64,000 bases of DNA, from the NCBI GenBank assembly GCA_017631885.1, contig JAGBSH010000029.1:22704-86703 (forward strand), read 5' to 3'. Source of the DNA: Fibrobacteraceae bacterium. Its GTDB lineage: Bacteria > Fibrobacterota > Fibrobacteria > Fibrobacterales > Fibrobacteraceae. The number at the start of each line of letters is the position of its first letter. The stretch's first letter is position 1. The translations under genes were made by a program, and so were the position numbers. Shown here one piece after another: positions 1 through 10,026 of the stretch. The notes under the pieces were generated by a model. The model searched no databases. It saw only the letters and a program-made list of their open reading frames with translations, and was not told the DNA's origin.

Positions 1-1676
1 TTATCACAGAAGATTCTGTTGAAAATGAACTTAGACTTTTTCAACAAACAATGGAAAAAACATTTAAAGAAATTTCAAAAATTAAAGAATCTACTCTTGA
101 TCGAGTTGGACAAAACGAAGCTAGAATTTTTGACTCTCATTTAATGATGCTCAAAGACCCATCTTTGATGGGACCAATTCTTGACAGCGTAAAAAAAGAG
201 CATAAATCTCTTCGTTGGTCTATACATGTTGTTATCACAAAACTTATTCAACAATTTGAAAGTATTGATTCTGAAATGATGCGTGAAAGAGCAATGGATT
301 TAAGAGACCTTTACAACAGGATTCTTTCCATTCTCGATGATTCAGTCCCAACATTTTCTTCAGAACAATTTTCAGAACCTATTATTTTTGTAGGGCACGA
401 ACTTACACCAAGCACTTTAATTGGTTTGCCAGCCAATAGCGTTTTAGCGTTTGCTACAGATTCTGGCGGAAAAACCAGCCATGCCTCTATTTTAGCTCGA
501 GCCATGCAAGTGCCATCTGTTTCTGGGTTAAGAAACATTTCTATTCTAGCTCACGATGGCGATACCATGATTGTAGATGGTACTTTAGGCATTATCATTT
601 TAAACCCAAACGAAGAAGATATTGCCGATTACCATAACAAGCAAGATATTTATCGTTTGCAACAACGAGAACTTTTTACCATGCGCCAATTAGAACCTAT
701 GACGCGCGATGGGAAGTTCATTACTTTGCATGCAAACATTGAATTACCTCAAGAAGCTGAAAAAGTCCAGGATTTTGGAGCTACAGGAATCGGCTTATAT
801 CGTTCTGAATTTTTATTCTTCGGTTCGTCTTTACCTACAAGACAAGAACAATGTGAAGCTTATAAACATATTTTAAATTCTCTTGCGCCAAACCCTGTTA
901 CCATACGCACTCTTGATTCTGGTGGCGATAAACTCGTTTCTGAACTTTCTTTATCAAACGAAGCAAACCCTTTTATGGGCTGGCGTTCCATTCGCGTTTG
1001 TCTTGACCGAGAAGAACTTTTCAAAGACCAATTAAAGGCTTTATTACAAGCTAACGAAAAAGGCAATCTGCGTATATTGTTGCCAATGATTTCTGGGTTA
1101 CCAGAGCTTAGAAAATCAAAAGAGTATATAAAAACTTGTTTAGCAGAATTAGCCGAAGAAGGTATTGAATGCCCATCTGTAGAAATCGGCATTATGATTG
1201 AAGTGCCTGCCGCTGTAATGCAAGTAGAGCAATTAGCGAAAGAAGCTGATTTCTTCAGTATAGGAACTAACGATTTAATCCAATTTACACTCGCTGTAGA
1301 CCGAAGCAATGAAATGATTGCAGATATGTTCCAGCCTCACCACCCTGCCATTCTGAATATGATTTACAACACAGTTATAGCCGCTCACAAAGAAGGCATT
1401 CCTGTTGCTGTTTGTGGTGAAATGAGCGCAGATCCATTCAGCATATTACTGCTTATTGGACTTGGTGTCGATGAATTATCTATGACACCATGGAGCATTA
1501 TGGAAGCAAAAAAAATTATCCGCTCTATAAATTACGAAGATGTAAATGAAATTGCTTTACGCACTCTTCGCTTTGATGATGCAGCAAGTGTTGATTCATT
1601 TTTACACCAACGTTTTGCCCAAGCCTTTGCTGATTTAGGCATCACGAGCTACGTTCCTGCACAAAAATTAAATTAA
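1..1676 (+). CDS. ptsI: Phosphoenolpyruvate-protein phosphotransferase (PTS enzyme I), 5' end outside window
   Basis: Cytoplasmic enzyme I takes the phosphate from PEP onto a histidine and passes it to HPr. The reading frame is open from base 3, and residues before the first ATG (51) still match the helical N-terminal domain, so the true start lies upstream of the window. The phosphohistidine motif GGKTSHAS has its His codon at 480-482. The C-terminal PEP-binding TIM barrel shows TIRTLDSGGDK, NPFMGWRSIR, a GTNDLIQ motif and the active-site Cys in VAVCGEMSAD (codon 1413-1415). All catalytic residues I know to look for are present. The next gene starts 17 bp downstream. In a lineage poor in sugar PTS permeases, a regulatory role is possible, but that is inference. 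Confidence 0.96.
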   Translation, partial: ITEDSVENELRLFQQTMEKTFKEISKIKESTLDRVGQNEARIFDSHLMMLKDPSLMGPILDSVKKEHKSLRWSIHVVITKLIQQFESIDSEMMRERAMDLRDLYNRILSILDDSVPTFSSEQFSEPIIFVGHELTPSTLIGLPANSVLAFATDSGGKTSHASILARAMQVPSVSGLRNISILAHDGDTMIVDGTLGIIILNPNEEDIADYHNKQDIYRLQQRELFTMRQLEPMTRDGKFITLHANIELPQEAEKVQDFGATGIGLYRSEFLFFGSSLPTRQEQCEAYKHILNSLAPNPVTIRTLDSGGDKLVSELSLSNEANPFMGWRSIRVCLDREELFKDQLKALLQANEKGNLRILLPMISGLPELRKSKEYIKTCLAELAEEGIECPSVEIGIMIEVPAAVMQVEQLAKEADFFSIGTNDLIQFTLAVDRSNEMIADMFQPHHPAILNMIYNTVIAAHKEGIPVAVCGEMSADPFSILLLIGLGVDELSMTPWSIMEAKKIIRSINYEDVNEIALRTLRFDDAASVDSFLHQRFAQAFADLGITSYVPAQKLN

Positions 1677-1693
1677 GTCTTTTATAGGTTCTT

Positions 1694-3931
1694 ATGCTGA
1701 TTCAAAGGTTTTCTTTTTGCCTAATATTTTTCTTTTTACTTTCGTTTTCTTTTGCACAAGATTCTCTAGAGCAAATTCTACCTGAACAATTTCAGAATAA
1801 AGTTCTCAGACAAACACGCTTAGAAAAAATCTCTCAAGATTCTGCTGTACCTTCTGAACAGAGAGCCTTTGCCAAAGCGGCGTCTCTTTATTATGCTGAA
1901 AAATGGGAAGCAGCCAGTGCTGAATATGAAAATCTGTTAAAAAAAGATTCTCTTGCAGGTGACATTCTTTTACGCCTTGCTGAAATTCAATTGCAACTTG
2001 GTGACTACAATAAATTAAGACAAATCCTTTTACGTTCTAGTAATTTTTTAACAACGCCATCGTGGGAAAAGAAAGCTTTACTTTTACGAACACAAGCATC
2101 TCTTTTAGATTCAACTCTTTCCGAAAAAGATAAAGTTGACTCTGCAGCACTTTTTCTAAACAAGTTTTCAAAAAGTAATGAAGCGACCGCTATTCGTTAT
2201 CAATATGCAAGATATTCTGAAGCTATTGGAAATAAAAAACAAGCTAAACGCGCTTATTTAAGAGTTCTTGCCGCTGGTTATAACCCAAAAGATTCCACAT
2301 TCAATGCTGTTCGTCGCTTAAGAACAGATTCCGAAGAAGAAACTGTAGAAGAAAAATGGGCTTATTCACAAATTGTTTGTAAAAATGGATCTCAAAAAGA
2401 ATGCCTTGAATTGATTGATTCAGTACTCGCTTTAGATTCTTTAAATGCTCCGCAAAAAGATTCTGTTTTAGAAACTCACGAAGATTCTATTTTATTCAAA
2501 CTCCCTAAAAGCCATTTTGATTTAGACACTAGAAAAAAAATATGGGAACGGAGAGCTGTCGCCCTTCGAGGAATCGAAAAATTCGATGAATCTTATAAAC
2601 AGTTTCGCTTTTTAATTGATTCAGTAGAAACAAAAGCGTTATGGATTCAATCTGCAATAAAACTCTTGCGAAAAGATGAAGAAAAAAATGCCAAAGCCAT
2701 TGCTGAATTAGATTCTTTATTAGAAGAAGTTAATAAGTATGGAAATGAAAATGCCAACAACCTTTGGTTACGCGGTTTTGAATTTGAACAAAAGAAAAAA
2801 TATGAAAAAGCTATCGCTTGCTATAAAAAGCTATCTCATGCAAAATTCGGTTCTAATAAAAAAAGACAATGGGCTATGTTCCGCATAGGCTTAATTTATT
2901 TAAAACAAAACCAATACGAAAAAGCAATAGACGCCTTTAGCCAAGCTTCTAAACTTCCATTCACTTGGAGTGCAAGTGGAGCAAGAATGTTTCTTGGCGA
3001 TTCTTATTTAGCCTTAGGAAACGATTCTTTAGCTAGAGAAGCTTATTTAGATTGCATAAAAGATTTTCCTTTAGGTTATTACGCTCACAGAAGCCGCACA
3101 AAACTTCTAGAAGCAAAATTATTAGAAAAAGACAAAATTCCACTTGCAACTGGCAAACCGCTTTCTGAAAACGAAACGGTTCAATGGATAAAAAAACAGC
3201 AGAAAAAAACAGGCAGTTATTCAGAAGAAACGTTCCTTCAAGTTAAAAAACTTATGGATTATGGGTTTATAGAATCTGCATACCAACTTTTCCAAAGTGA
3301 ATATTCTAAAAATTCGAAACGACTTGATTTTTTATATGCTTACGGAAAACTCTTTTTAGAAGCAAACGAAGTAGCACAAGCTTACCGCTTAGCAAGAGCA
3401 TTCCAAAATAAAATTGATAGAAAAGTTTTAGCCAATGCTCCAGTTTCTGTTTTGCAATTCCTTTACCCATTACCTTATAAAGAACGCGTTTTTGCAAAAG
3501 CAGATTCTGCTATCGACCCTTACTTTGTCTATAGTGTAATGCGACAAGAATCTATTTTTGATTTTCAAATCACTTCACCTGTCGGCGCTTGCGGATTACT
3601 CCAAATTATGCCAGCTACAGGGAAAACTCTTGCTGAACTAGAAGGCATAAAAAATTTCACTCCGAACATGCTTTACAATGCTTACTTAAACATTCGTTTA
3701 GGCATTCGTTATCTGATAGACTTAAAACAAGAATATCAAAATGATTACATGTATGTTTTAGGAAATTACAATGCTGGACCAAAACCAACTAAGCGCTGGC
3801 AAAAAGCAGGCGAAGGAGTTTCTTGGGATTTGCGTGCCGAAGACATCAGTTATTGGGAAACAAGAGATTACGTAAAACGCGTTATGGGTAATTATTGGAT
3901 TTACCGAGAAATATGGAAAGGTAGCCTTTAA
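1694..3931 (+). CDS. Soluble lytic murein transglycosylase with tetratricopeptide-like repeats
   Basis: This 745-aa protein has a cleavable signal peptide (hydrophobic to about residue 20, then SFAQD), so it acts in the periplasm. Residues 60-590 are helical TPR-like repeats such as YEKAIACYKKLSHAKFGSNK. The last 150 residues form an SLT lysozyme-like domain. The catalytic Glu is E619 in VMRQES, followed by SPVGACGLLQIMPATG and the YNAGPKPTKRW motif. The enzyme cleaves the MurNAc-GlcNAc bond of peptidoglycan to give 1,6-anhydro ends. The layout is that of the Slt70 family with a longer repeat region. It lies 17 bp after ptsI and 8 bp before the EamA permease, so it is probably cotranscribed with both. 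Confidence 0.9.
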   Translation: MLIQRFSFCLIFFFLLSFSFAQDSLEQILPEQFQNKVLRQTRLEKISQDSAVPSEQRAFAKAASLYYAEKWEAASAEYENLLKKDSLAGDILLRLAEIQLQLGDYNKLRQILLRSSNFLTTPSWEKKALLLRTQASLLDSTLSEKDKVDSAALFLNKFSKSNEATAIRYQYARYSEAIGNKKQAKRAYLRVLAAGYNPKDSTFNAVRRLRTDSEEETVEEKWAYSQIVCKNGSQKECLELIDSVLALDSLNAPQKDSVLETHEDSILFKLPKSHFDLDTRKKIWERRAVALRGIEKFDESYKQFRFLIDSVETKALWIQSAIKLLRKDEEKNAKAIAELDSLLEEVNKYGNENANNLWLRGFEFEQKKKYEKAIACYKKLSHAKFGSNKKRQWAMFRIGLIYLKQNQYEKAIDAFSQASKLPFTWSASGARMFLGDSYLALGNDSLAREAYLDCIKDFPLGYYAHRSRTKLLEAKLLEKDKIPLATGKPLSENETVQWIKKQQKKTGSYSEETFLQVKKLMDYGFIESAYQLFQSEYSKNSKRLDFLYAYGKLFLEANEVAQAYRLARAFQNKIDRKVLANAPVSVLQFLYPLPYKERVFAKADSAIDPYFVYSVMRQESIFDFQITSPVGACGLLQIMPATGKTLAELEGIKNFTPNMLYNAYLNIRLGIRYLIDLKQEYQNDYMYVLGNYNAGPKPTKRWQKAGEGVSWDLRAEDISYWETRDYVKRVMGNYWIYREIWKGSL

Positions 3932-3939
3932 GAGGGTAT

Positions 3940-4773
3940 ATGTTATTTTTTGTTCTAACTCTTGGTGCTGCACTTTGTTTTGCAATAGGAAACATCCTAG
4001 AAAAGTCAGGTATTTCTTGTAGTGTCAAAAAAGCTTCTCTAAAGCAACCATTACAATTTTGCAAATACGTTTTAAAAAATTTCCATTGGTGGGCTGGAAT
4101 CTGCTTTTCTGCTATAGCAACGATTGGCTATTACATTGCTATGGCAAAATACGATTTAAGTCTTGTGCAACCAATGATGGTTTTAAACCCAGTACTTACA
4201 GCTCTTTTTGGATTTTGGTTTTTAAAAGAATTATTAACGAAACGAATTGTGGCGGCTATTTTATGTGTTTTAACAGGCTTACTTCTTTCTTCTAAAAATG
4301 CCGCACAAAATACTGGCACTCAAGATATTTTTTCTCTTTGGATTTTTTGCTTAATTGTTGTAGGCATTGTTTTAATTTTCAGATCTCTTCATAAAGACCC
4401 AGAAGCTAGCGATTCTTTGATTATTGGAGCGGGCTTTGGTGTTTCTGCTGCTTTTTATAAAAGCCTCGCTATGGATTTTATGCTAGACAATGTAACGATT
4501 TCTATGTTACCATCTCTTTTAATTGATTTTAGAACTCTAGCTTACATTGTTCTCTATGGCATTGCATTTCTTTATTCTCAAATTGCTTTTACTCGTGGGC
4601 GTGCTTTATACATTATCCCTTTCAGTGCCGCAATAGGAGCTGTTTTACCTATTCTTGCCGGAGCATTTGTTTTTGGCGAAAACTTTCCTATTTCAAAAAT
4701 TATTTCGGTTTCTCTCGTTTTGATAGGTTCATTTTTATTCATTGTAAAAAGACCTTCAAAAAAATCCAAATAA
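3940..4773 (+). CDS. EamA/DMT-superfamily membrane permease
   Basis: A 277-aa integral membrane protein with about nine or ten hydrophobic helices in two similar halves, as expected for the drug/metabolite transporter fold. The second half ends with GAVLPILAGAFVFGENFPISK, a typical EamA ending with an acidic residue before the last helix, and a basic tail (RPSKKSK). The start has a GAGGG ribosome-binding site 4 bp upstream. Substrate cannot be told from sequence. It is the last gene of the ptsI-slt-permease run and is followed by a hairpin. Confidence 0.8.
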   Translation: MLFFVLTLGAALCFAIGNILEKSGISCSVKKASLKQPLQFCKYVLKNFHWWAGICFSAIATIGYYIAMAKYDLSLVQPMMVLNPVLTALFGFWFLKELLTKRIVAAILCVLTGLLLSSKNAAQNTGTQDIFSLWIFCLIVVGIVLIFRSLHKDPEASDSLIIGAGFGVSAAFYKSLAMDFMLDNVTISMLPSLLIDFRTLAYIVLYGIAFLYSQIAFTRGRALYIIPFSAAIGAVLPILAGAFVFGENFPISKIISVSLVLIGSFLFIVKRPSKKSK

Positions 4774-4785
4774 TTTTACGCAAAA

Positions 4786-4815
4786 AAAAGACAAGCGATT
4801 ATTCACTTGTCTTTT
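4786..4815. terminator. Bidirectional rho-independent terminator
   Basis: Perfect 10-bp stem AAAAGACAAG / CTTGTCTTTT around a 10-base loop, with A-rich and T-rich flanks. It sits between the convergent EamA permease and manC, so it can serve both strands. Confidence 0.85.
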
Positions 4816-4840
4816 AAATTTCAGAACAAATATTACGAAC

Positions 4841-6211
4841 TTATGAACGGTTAAAATCGTCTTCTACGCGAATAATATCGTCTTCACCAGTATATTCACC
4901 AACTTGAATTTCAACAATTACAAGCGGGAGTTTGCCTTCATTTTGCAAACGGTGAACTTCTCCTGCCGGGATATAAGTTGATTCATTTGGGCGAACAAGG
5001 AAAACTTTATTGCCAACCGTTACAGTGGCAGCCCCACTAATCACAACCCAATGTTCAGAACGATGCAAATGCTTTTGAAGGCTAAGACGCTTACCAGGCT
5101 TTACCACAATGCGTTTCATTTTATAACGATCGCTTGATTCAAGCACTGAATAAGAACCCCAAGGGCGATTTACAGTTTGTGGAACTTTTGTCAAATCAGA
5201 GCCAGAAGCATTCAAAGATTCTACAACTGTTTTTACTTTTTGGCTACTTGAAAGTGGAGCAACCAAAAGTGCATCAGGAGTATCCACAATAAGCATTTCA
5301 TCTAAATCAATTGTAGCGATAGTTCTTTGAGATCCCATCACCAAAGAATTTTTGGTATTCACAGCAAGGTGTTTAGAATTCAAATTATTTCCATTTTCAT
5401 CTAAAGCATATTCACCATGAAGGGCATCAAAAGAACCTAAATCAGACCAGCCAATATCACTTGGAACAACCATGACTTTATCAGATTTTTCCATAACGGC
5501 ATAGTCAATAGAATCAGATGGAATTGCTTCCATATCTTCACGAGCAATACGAATCGCACCATTTTCAGTAGCACGTTCAAATGCTTCTCGTGATGCCTGT
5601 AAAATTTCAGGCGAATACTTTTCTAACTCGGTCAAGAACGTAGAAACCTTAAAGCAGAAAATTCCACTATTCCAATAAAAGTTTCCAGCCAAAAGGTATT
5701 TTTCTGCAGTTTCGCGATTTGGTTTTTCAACAAAGCGTAAAACTTTTTCACCATTTGCTTCAATGTAACCATAACCCGTTTCTGGAGCAGTTGGTGTAAT
5801 ACCAAATGTGACAAGGTTTCCTGCTAAAGCAAGTTCTTTTGCGCGAGCAAGAACTTTTCTGTAAGCATCTTGTTTTCTAATAACATGATCAGAAGGCGAA
5901 ACAAGAACGATGTCATCTGCATCTAAAGAAAGACAAGCAAGAGCAATAGCTGGCGCCGTATTACGACCAACAGGTTCTAACAAGAACTTCGCTGAAAAAA
6001 TTTCTTCTGTTTCAAGTTGATCTTTGGCGAGAAAATATTGTTCTGCATTACTTACAATATATTGCCTATCGCAAACTGCTGCATTCATTTTAACTGTTCT
6101 TCTAAACAAAGAAGAGCCATCAAATAAAGGAGCAAATTGCTTTGGCATTAAAGTTCTGCTAATTGGCCAAAGGCGTGTTCCTGAGCCACCGCAAAGAATT
6201 AAGTTAATCAT
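4841..6211 (-). CDS. manC: Mannose-1-phosphate guanylyltransferase (with C-terminal cupin domain)
   Basis: Makes GDP-mannose from mannose-1-phosphate and GTP for surface polysaccharide synthesis. The N-terminus is the nucleotidyltransferase signature LILCGGSGTRLWPISR. Sugar-nucleotide-binding motifs FVEKPNRETAEKYL and WNSGIF follow. The last 110 residues are a type II phosphomannose isomerase-like cupin (KPGKRLSLQKHLHRSEHW), so this is the two-domain ManC/CpsB form. I chose the ATG at 6211 because the family begins at this Met and it is preceded by GGGGAGAG. A longer frame upstream would overlap wza. It begins 2 bp after the wza stop and is the last gene of the wzb-wzc-wza-manC operon. Confidence 0.95.
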   Translation of the reverse strand: MINLILCGGSGTRLWPISRTLMPKQFAPLFDGSSLFRRTVKMNAAVCDRQYIVSNAEQYFLAKDQLETEEIFSAKFLLEPVGRNTAPAIALACLSLDADDIVLVSPSDHVIRKQDAYRKVLARAKELALAGNLVTFGITPTAPETGYGYIEANGEKVLRFVEKPNRETAEKYLLAGNFYWNSGIFCFKVSTFLTELEKYSPEILQASREAFERATENGAIRIAREDMEAIPSDSIDYAVMEKSDKVMVVPSDIGWSDLGSFDALHGEYALDENGNNLNSKHLAVNTKNSLVMGSQRTIATIDLDEMLIVDTPDALLVAPLSSSQKVKTVVESLNASGSDLTKVPQTVNRPWGSYSVLESSDRYKMKRIVVKPGKRLSLQKHLHRSEHWVVISGAATVTVGNKVFLVRPNESTYIPAGEVHRLQNEGKLPLVIVEIQVGEYTGEDDIIRVEDDFNRS

Positions 6212-6213
6212 TA

Positions 6214-7335
6214 TTACTCTCCCCATGTCTGTTGCCATGCATCAAAATTCTTACCCGTTAAGACTCCATAGTAAACAGTCTGTACGGTAGGCAAGATTTG
6301 AGAAATCAGGCGGTTCCATGTTGCAAGTCCAGAAGCATCCACATAAACAATATCTCTTGGTTGCAAAGCAAATCTATCGGCTAACGCTAAAGCAAGAGCA
6401 TTTTTTGCATTCAAGTGGAACACATCAATTTGAGATTCATTTGTATTACGAATCACATAAATGGATGCAGCAGAAGCCGTTGTAACTTGCAAGCCACCCG
6501 CTGTTGCTAAAGCATCGACTAAACTCAATTGCCCTGCACGCAAATTAATTGCAGAAGTTTTAGCGACTTCACCCATTACATAAACTTTTTGCATATCTAA
6601 AGAAGGGACCCAAAGTTGATCACCTGGCTGTAAAAGCAAACGATCCAATGGTAATTTAGAACGGAATGCGCCGTAGTAATCTATTGTATAAGTTTTATCA
6701 CCACGACGAAGTTCAATATGCGAAGCATCGGCTGTTGGGTTCAAGCCACCCACTTCTGCTAGAGCCGAAGGCAATGTCAAAGGTTCTTCTTTCAAGAAAA
6801 CATAACCAGGTTTTTTCACTTCACCAGAAACAAAAGCCTTTAAACTATTGTAACCCGTTACACGAACATCAACTTGTGGGTTTGTCAAAATTTTATCAGA
6901 AAGACGCTTTGTCAATTCTTCTCTAAGTTCTTGAGCTGTCATACCGACAACGGAAAGTTCACCGGCGTAAGGGTAAAAAAGTTTACCATCTGTTGTCACT
7001 TTTTGACCAGCTGGTTGGTATTCACCCATAGGAGATGTTAATTCTGGGTGTTCCCAAACAACAACTTGTACCATATCTAATGGGCCAATTCTATAATCTA
7101 AAGCCGGAATAGAATCAACAAGTAAATCAGAGATATCTGACTGTGTTCCCTTCTCTGCAGAATCTTTTGAAGTATTTGCCATATTCAAAGATTCTTCGAA
7201 CGGGTGCAAGTAAACTTTTACCCCAGCAAATTCCGCTGAATCAGACGGTTCTGACATGCGCATTTGTGGAGCAAGAAAACACCCACTACAAAATAAAGCC
7301 AAAGAAAGAAAAACAAATTTAATCAATGAACGCAT
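6214..7335 (-). CDS. wza: Outer-membrane polysaccharide export lipoprotein (Wza/OPX family)
   Basis: Predicted outer-membrane channel for capsule or exopolysaccharide. A lipoprotein signal ends at CSGC (Cys19 of the chosen start). The poly-export domain begins around YRIGPLDMVQVVVWEHPEL, and two SLBB-like beta-grasp repeats follow (FVSGEVKKPGYV and VYVMGEVAKTSAINL). I chose ATG 7335 because it gives a proper lipoprotein signal, has a GAGGT ribosome-binding site and lies 10 bp past the wzc stop; the longer frame would overlap wzc. It works with the Wzc-type co-polymerase encoded just upstream. Confidence 0.92.
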   Translation of the reverse strand: MRSLIKFVFLSLALFCSGCFLAPQMRMSEPSDSAEFAGVKVYLHPFEESLNMANTSKDSAEKGTQSDISDLLVDSIPALDYRIGPLDMVQVVVWEHPELTSPMGEYQPAGQKVTTDGKLFYPYAGELSVVGMTAQELREELTKRLSDKILTNPQVDVRVTGYNSLKAFVSGEVKKPGYVFLKEEPLTLPSALAEVGGLNPTADASHIELRRGDKTYTIDYYGAFRSKLPLDRLLLQPGDQLWVPSLDMQKVYVMGEVAKTSAINLRAGQLSLVDALATAGGLQVTTASAASIYVIRNTNESQIDVFHLNAKNALALALADRFALQPRDIVYVDASGLATWNRLISQILPTVQTVYYGVLTGKNFDAWQQTWGE

Positions 7336-7345
7336 TTTCAAAACC

Positions 7346-9469
7346 TCAATATTTTCCATATTTATAGCCAAATCCATCGGACTTGCTATGCACATATTTG
7401 TTTATCACAATTGACGGATTCAAAGTTTCCGGAGCTCCCTTAGTAAAGAGTTCCAAACCTTCACGAATTGCATCAATAGAATGCTTATCGTATTCTACAA
7501 CCAATACACCTTGATCAGAATGACGACAAACAAGCATAGCGTCTGTCACAAGCATTACAGGAGGTGTATCAACAATGATAATATCGTATTGAGAGCGTAA
7601 AGTTTCAATTAATTTTGCATACCGAGCACTTCCAAGCAATTCAGCCGGGCTTGCAGGAACTTTACCACAAACAATCAAATCCATATTTTCAACAGATGTT
7701 GGTTTCAAAGCCGTTTCTAAAGGTGTTGAACCAAGCAAGACTTCAGTTAAACCATTTTCACGTTTAAAACCAAATTCTTTATGCAAACGACCTTTACGCA
7801 AGTCAGCATCAATTAAAACAACTTTCTTACCCATGCCAGCAAAAAGAACAGCTAAGTTCACAGAAATGAAACTCTTACCGACACCAGGAATCAAACCAGA
7901 AAGTGCTATCACAGAAGCCCTGTCATTATCAAGCATCATAAATTCAAGCGATGTACGCAAAGTGCGAAGTGCTTCAACAGCTACATCATCAGGAGCAGCA
8001 AGTGCTAAAGGCAATGTACCACGAGTTCCATGCGGAACGCCTTTTGGAACTTTTGCATAAACACTAACACCAAGTTCACGTTCAATCGTTTTAGAATCTT
8101 TAATGCCACTATGCATACGCTTTCTGATTGACACAATTGCAATGGATAAACAAATTCCAAGGAACAACGCTGCCATTCGAATCAGATTCTTTTTCGGTTT
8201 AACAGGTCCAAGAGTCGGCTCAGCAAAATCAATAATCCGAACAGACCCAACTTCACCTGCTGCAACTAAACGAAGTTGCTGGATATTGTTCAACATATTC
8301 GTATAAAGCAATTTATTTAATTCTACATCACTTGTTAAGCGTAAAACTTCTTGTTGCTTTTCAGGCATTTTTTTCACTTGGCTAGTTGTCTTTGAAAGTT
8401 CTTGACGGAGCTTCATGACTTGATCATCAAGTGTTTTTACTGTTGGGTGTTCTTCATGGAAAAGACGAACTGTAGCCTGACGTTTTTGTTCAAGTTCTAA
8501 AATGCTTTGTTGGAGTTTCATTTGCTTATCAAGCACAATTTTTGTTTCAGCGCCAATATCTGCTGAACCAACTTGGGAACGATATTGGTTTAAAACTTGT
8601 TCTGCTGAATCCAATTTAGAACGAACAAGAGGCAATTGTTCTTCTAAAAATTCAATAGTACTCTTAGCTTCAAGACTTCTCTGTTCTACATTCTGGCGTT
8701 GGTAAGCTCTAGCCACTTCATTTAAAATATAAGCGGCTCTGTCTGGGTAATAGTCTTGGTAAGAAAACTCAAGAATCCCTGTACGCTTTCCCTTTTCTGT
8801 TACGTCAAATACAGACATAAACTTTCCAATCGCTGCCAAGCGGAAAAGCTTTTGTACTTCAAACTTCTGCCCAGCAACCGCGTCCATTCTGCTTGCCGCA
8901 ATTTTTACAGGAGCCGTACCTAAAGAAGTTGTATAAGCCACTTCATAATCTTTTCCGACTTCACAATTAGAAAGGATTTCTTTACCTTTAAAATCAAATA
9001 ACGAATAATGAGTGCTATCAAGTGCTTCAACTACCCAAGGTTCTTTTTTATCATCAGGGTCTTCAATAATATCTCTTGGAATTTCAAGGTTACTTAATTC
9101 CAAACGCCCTTGTCTATGCAAAATTCTATCAACAAAACCAACAGGTTCTACATAGTTTCTAAGCCCTAATGCTTCTACCACTGTTCCAGTAACACGGCGG
9201 CTCTTTACTAGTTCCACTTCTGTCTGCGTAGAAACACCAGAAGAAAACAAAGAGCCTAACTCTCCCATTAAAGAACCACCTTTTGACTTTGATTCTATTT
9301 GGAGCAATGCATTGACTTCATAAACAGGACGTACCCATTCTGCGGCAAAAAAACCAGCAACGCCCGCAAAAAGACAACAAACCAAAACAATCGGCCAATG
9401 CAAACCTAAAGAAACCAGTAGTTCTACTAATTCATTTTTTTCATCTTTATTGCTTTTAGCAACAGCCAT
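7346..9469 (-). CDS. wzc: Wzz/Wzc-type polysaccharide co-polymerase with BY-kinase domain
   Basis: A 707-aa inner-membrane protein that controls polysaccharide chain length and export through tyrosine phosphorylation. Order: short cytoplasmic N-terminus, TM helix (about 25-47), periplasmic Wzz domain with long coiled coil (SAKS-rich region 260-390), second TM (about 435) after the proline-rich PTLGPVKPKK, then a cytoplasmic BY-kinase. The kinase has Walker A GLIPGVGKS (about 525-533), Walker A' VVLIDADLRKG and Walker B IIIVDTPP. The extreme C-terminus GYKYGKY is a short tyrosine cluster, the usual autophosphorylation site. The phosphatase that would reverse this is encoded 9 bp upstream. Confidence 0.94.
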   Translation of the reverse strand: MAVAKSNKDEKNELVELLVSLGLHWPIVLVCCLFAGVAGFFAAEWVRPVYEVNALLQIESKSKGGSLMGELGSLFSSGVSTQTEVELVKSRRVTGTVVEALGLRNYVEPVGFVDRILHRQGRLELSNLEIPRDIIEDPDDKKEPWVVEALDSTHYSLFDFKGKEILSNCEVGKDYEVAYTTSLGTAPVKIAASRMDAVAGQKFEVQKLFRLAAIGKFMSVFDVTEKGKRTGILEFSYQDYYPDRAAYILNEVARAYQRQNVEQRSLEAKSTIEFLEEQLPLVRSKLDSAEQVLNQYRSQVGSADIGAETKIVLDKQMKLQQSILELEQKRQATVRLFHEEHPTVKTLDDQVMKLRQELSKTTSQVKKMPEKQQEVLRLTSDVELNKLLYTNMLNNIQQLRLVAAGEVGSVRIIDFAEPTLGPVKPKKNLIRMAALFLGICLSIAIVSIRKRMHSGIKDSKTIERELGVSVYAKVPKGVPHGTRGTLPLALAAPDDVAVEALRTLRTSLEFMMLDNDRASVIALSGLIPGVGKSFISVNLAVLFAGMGKKVVLIDADLRKGRLHKEFGFKRENGLTEVLLGSTPLETALKPTSVENMDLIVCGKVPASPAELLGSARYAKLIETLRSQYDIIIVDTPPVMLVTDAMLVCRHSDQGVLVVEYDKHSIDAIREGLELFTKGAPETLNPSIVINKYVHSKSDGFGYKYGKY

Positions 9470-9478
9470 AATCTTCCT

Positions 9479-9913
9479 TTATGAATTCTTTATTTTTTCT
9501 ACCCAATCCGGCGTAAATTTCTTGATAAAATTCCAAGCAAGCACAAACGCATTTTCTGGCCTACGATAAGGGTCAGGAACATCTACCTTTGCCGACTCAC
9601 CATACCTAAAAACTTTACCTTCGAGCCAAGGGTATTTTTGCAAAAGCGAATCTCGTTGACCTGCTTCCATAACAAGCACAAGATCAGCCCATTTTAACAT
9701 ATCCATCGTTACTTGCCTTGCTTTATGTGGCGACATATCAATGCCATTTTTTGCTGCTACTTTCATAGCAGTTTCTTCTGCAGGGTGTTCCACTAAAGCG
9801 CCCAAGCCAGCACTTTGAACATTATAATCAGGTCCAAGTGCTTGACGCAACAAGTATTCTGCCGTTGGGCTACGGCATATATTTCCGGTACACATTACCA
9901 AAATATTCTTCAT
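9479..9913 (-). CDS. wzb: Low-molecular-weight protein-tyrosine phosphatase (Wzb-like)
   Basis: A 144-aa cytoplasmic phosphatase. The P-loop is CTGNICRS (Cys8 to Arg14, the CX5R signature), and the general-acid loop is DVPDPYRR near residue 113. It is expected to dephosphorylate the C-terminal tyrosines of the co-polymerase encoded next in the operon. This is the first gene of the wzb-wzc-wza-manC unit, so the promoter should lie in the AT-rich stretch 9914-10020. Confidence 0.94.
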   Translation of the reverse strand: MKNILVMCTGNICRSPTAEYLLRQALGPDYNVQSAGLGALVEHPAEETAMKVAAKNGIDMSPHKARQVTMDMLKWADLVLVMEAGQRDSLLQKYPWLEGKVFRYGESAKVDVPDPYRRPENAFVLAWNFIKKFTPDWVEKIKNS

Positions 9914-10026
9914 ATAAAGGCAAAGTTAAAAAATTACAAACAAACTCATTTCTAAACACCTTTAAAAAAACAAAAGAAATGAATCTAAGCACAAAACATA
10001 GTGAACAAAAAAGCAGTTTATGTATT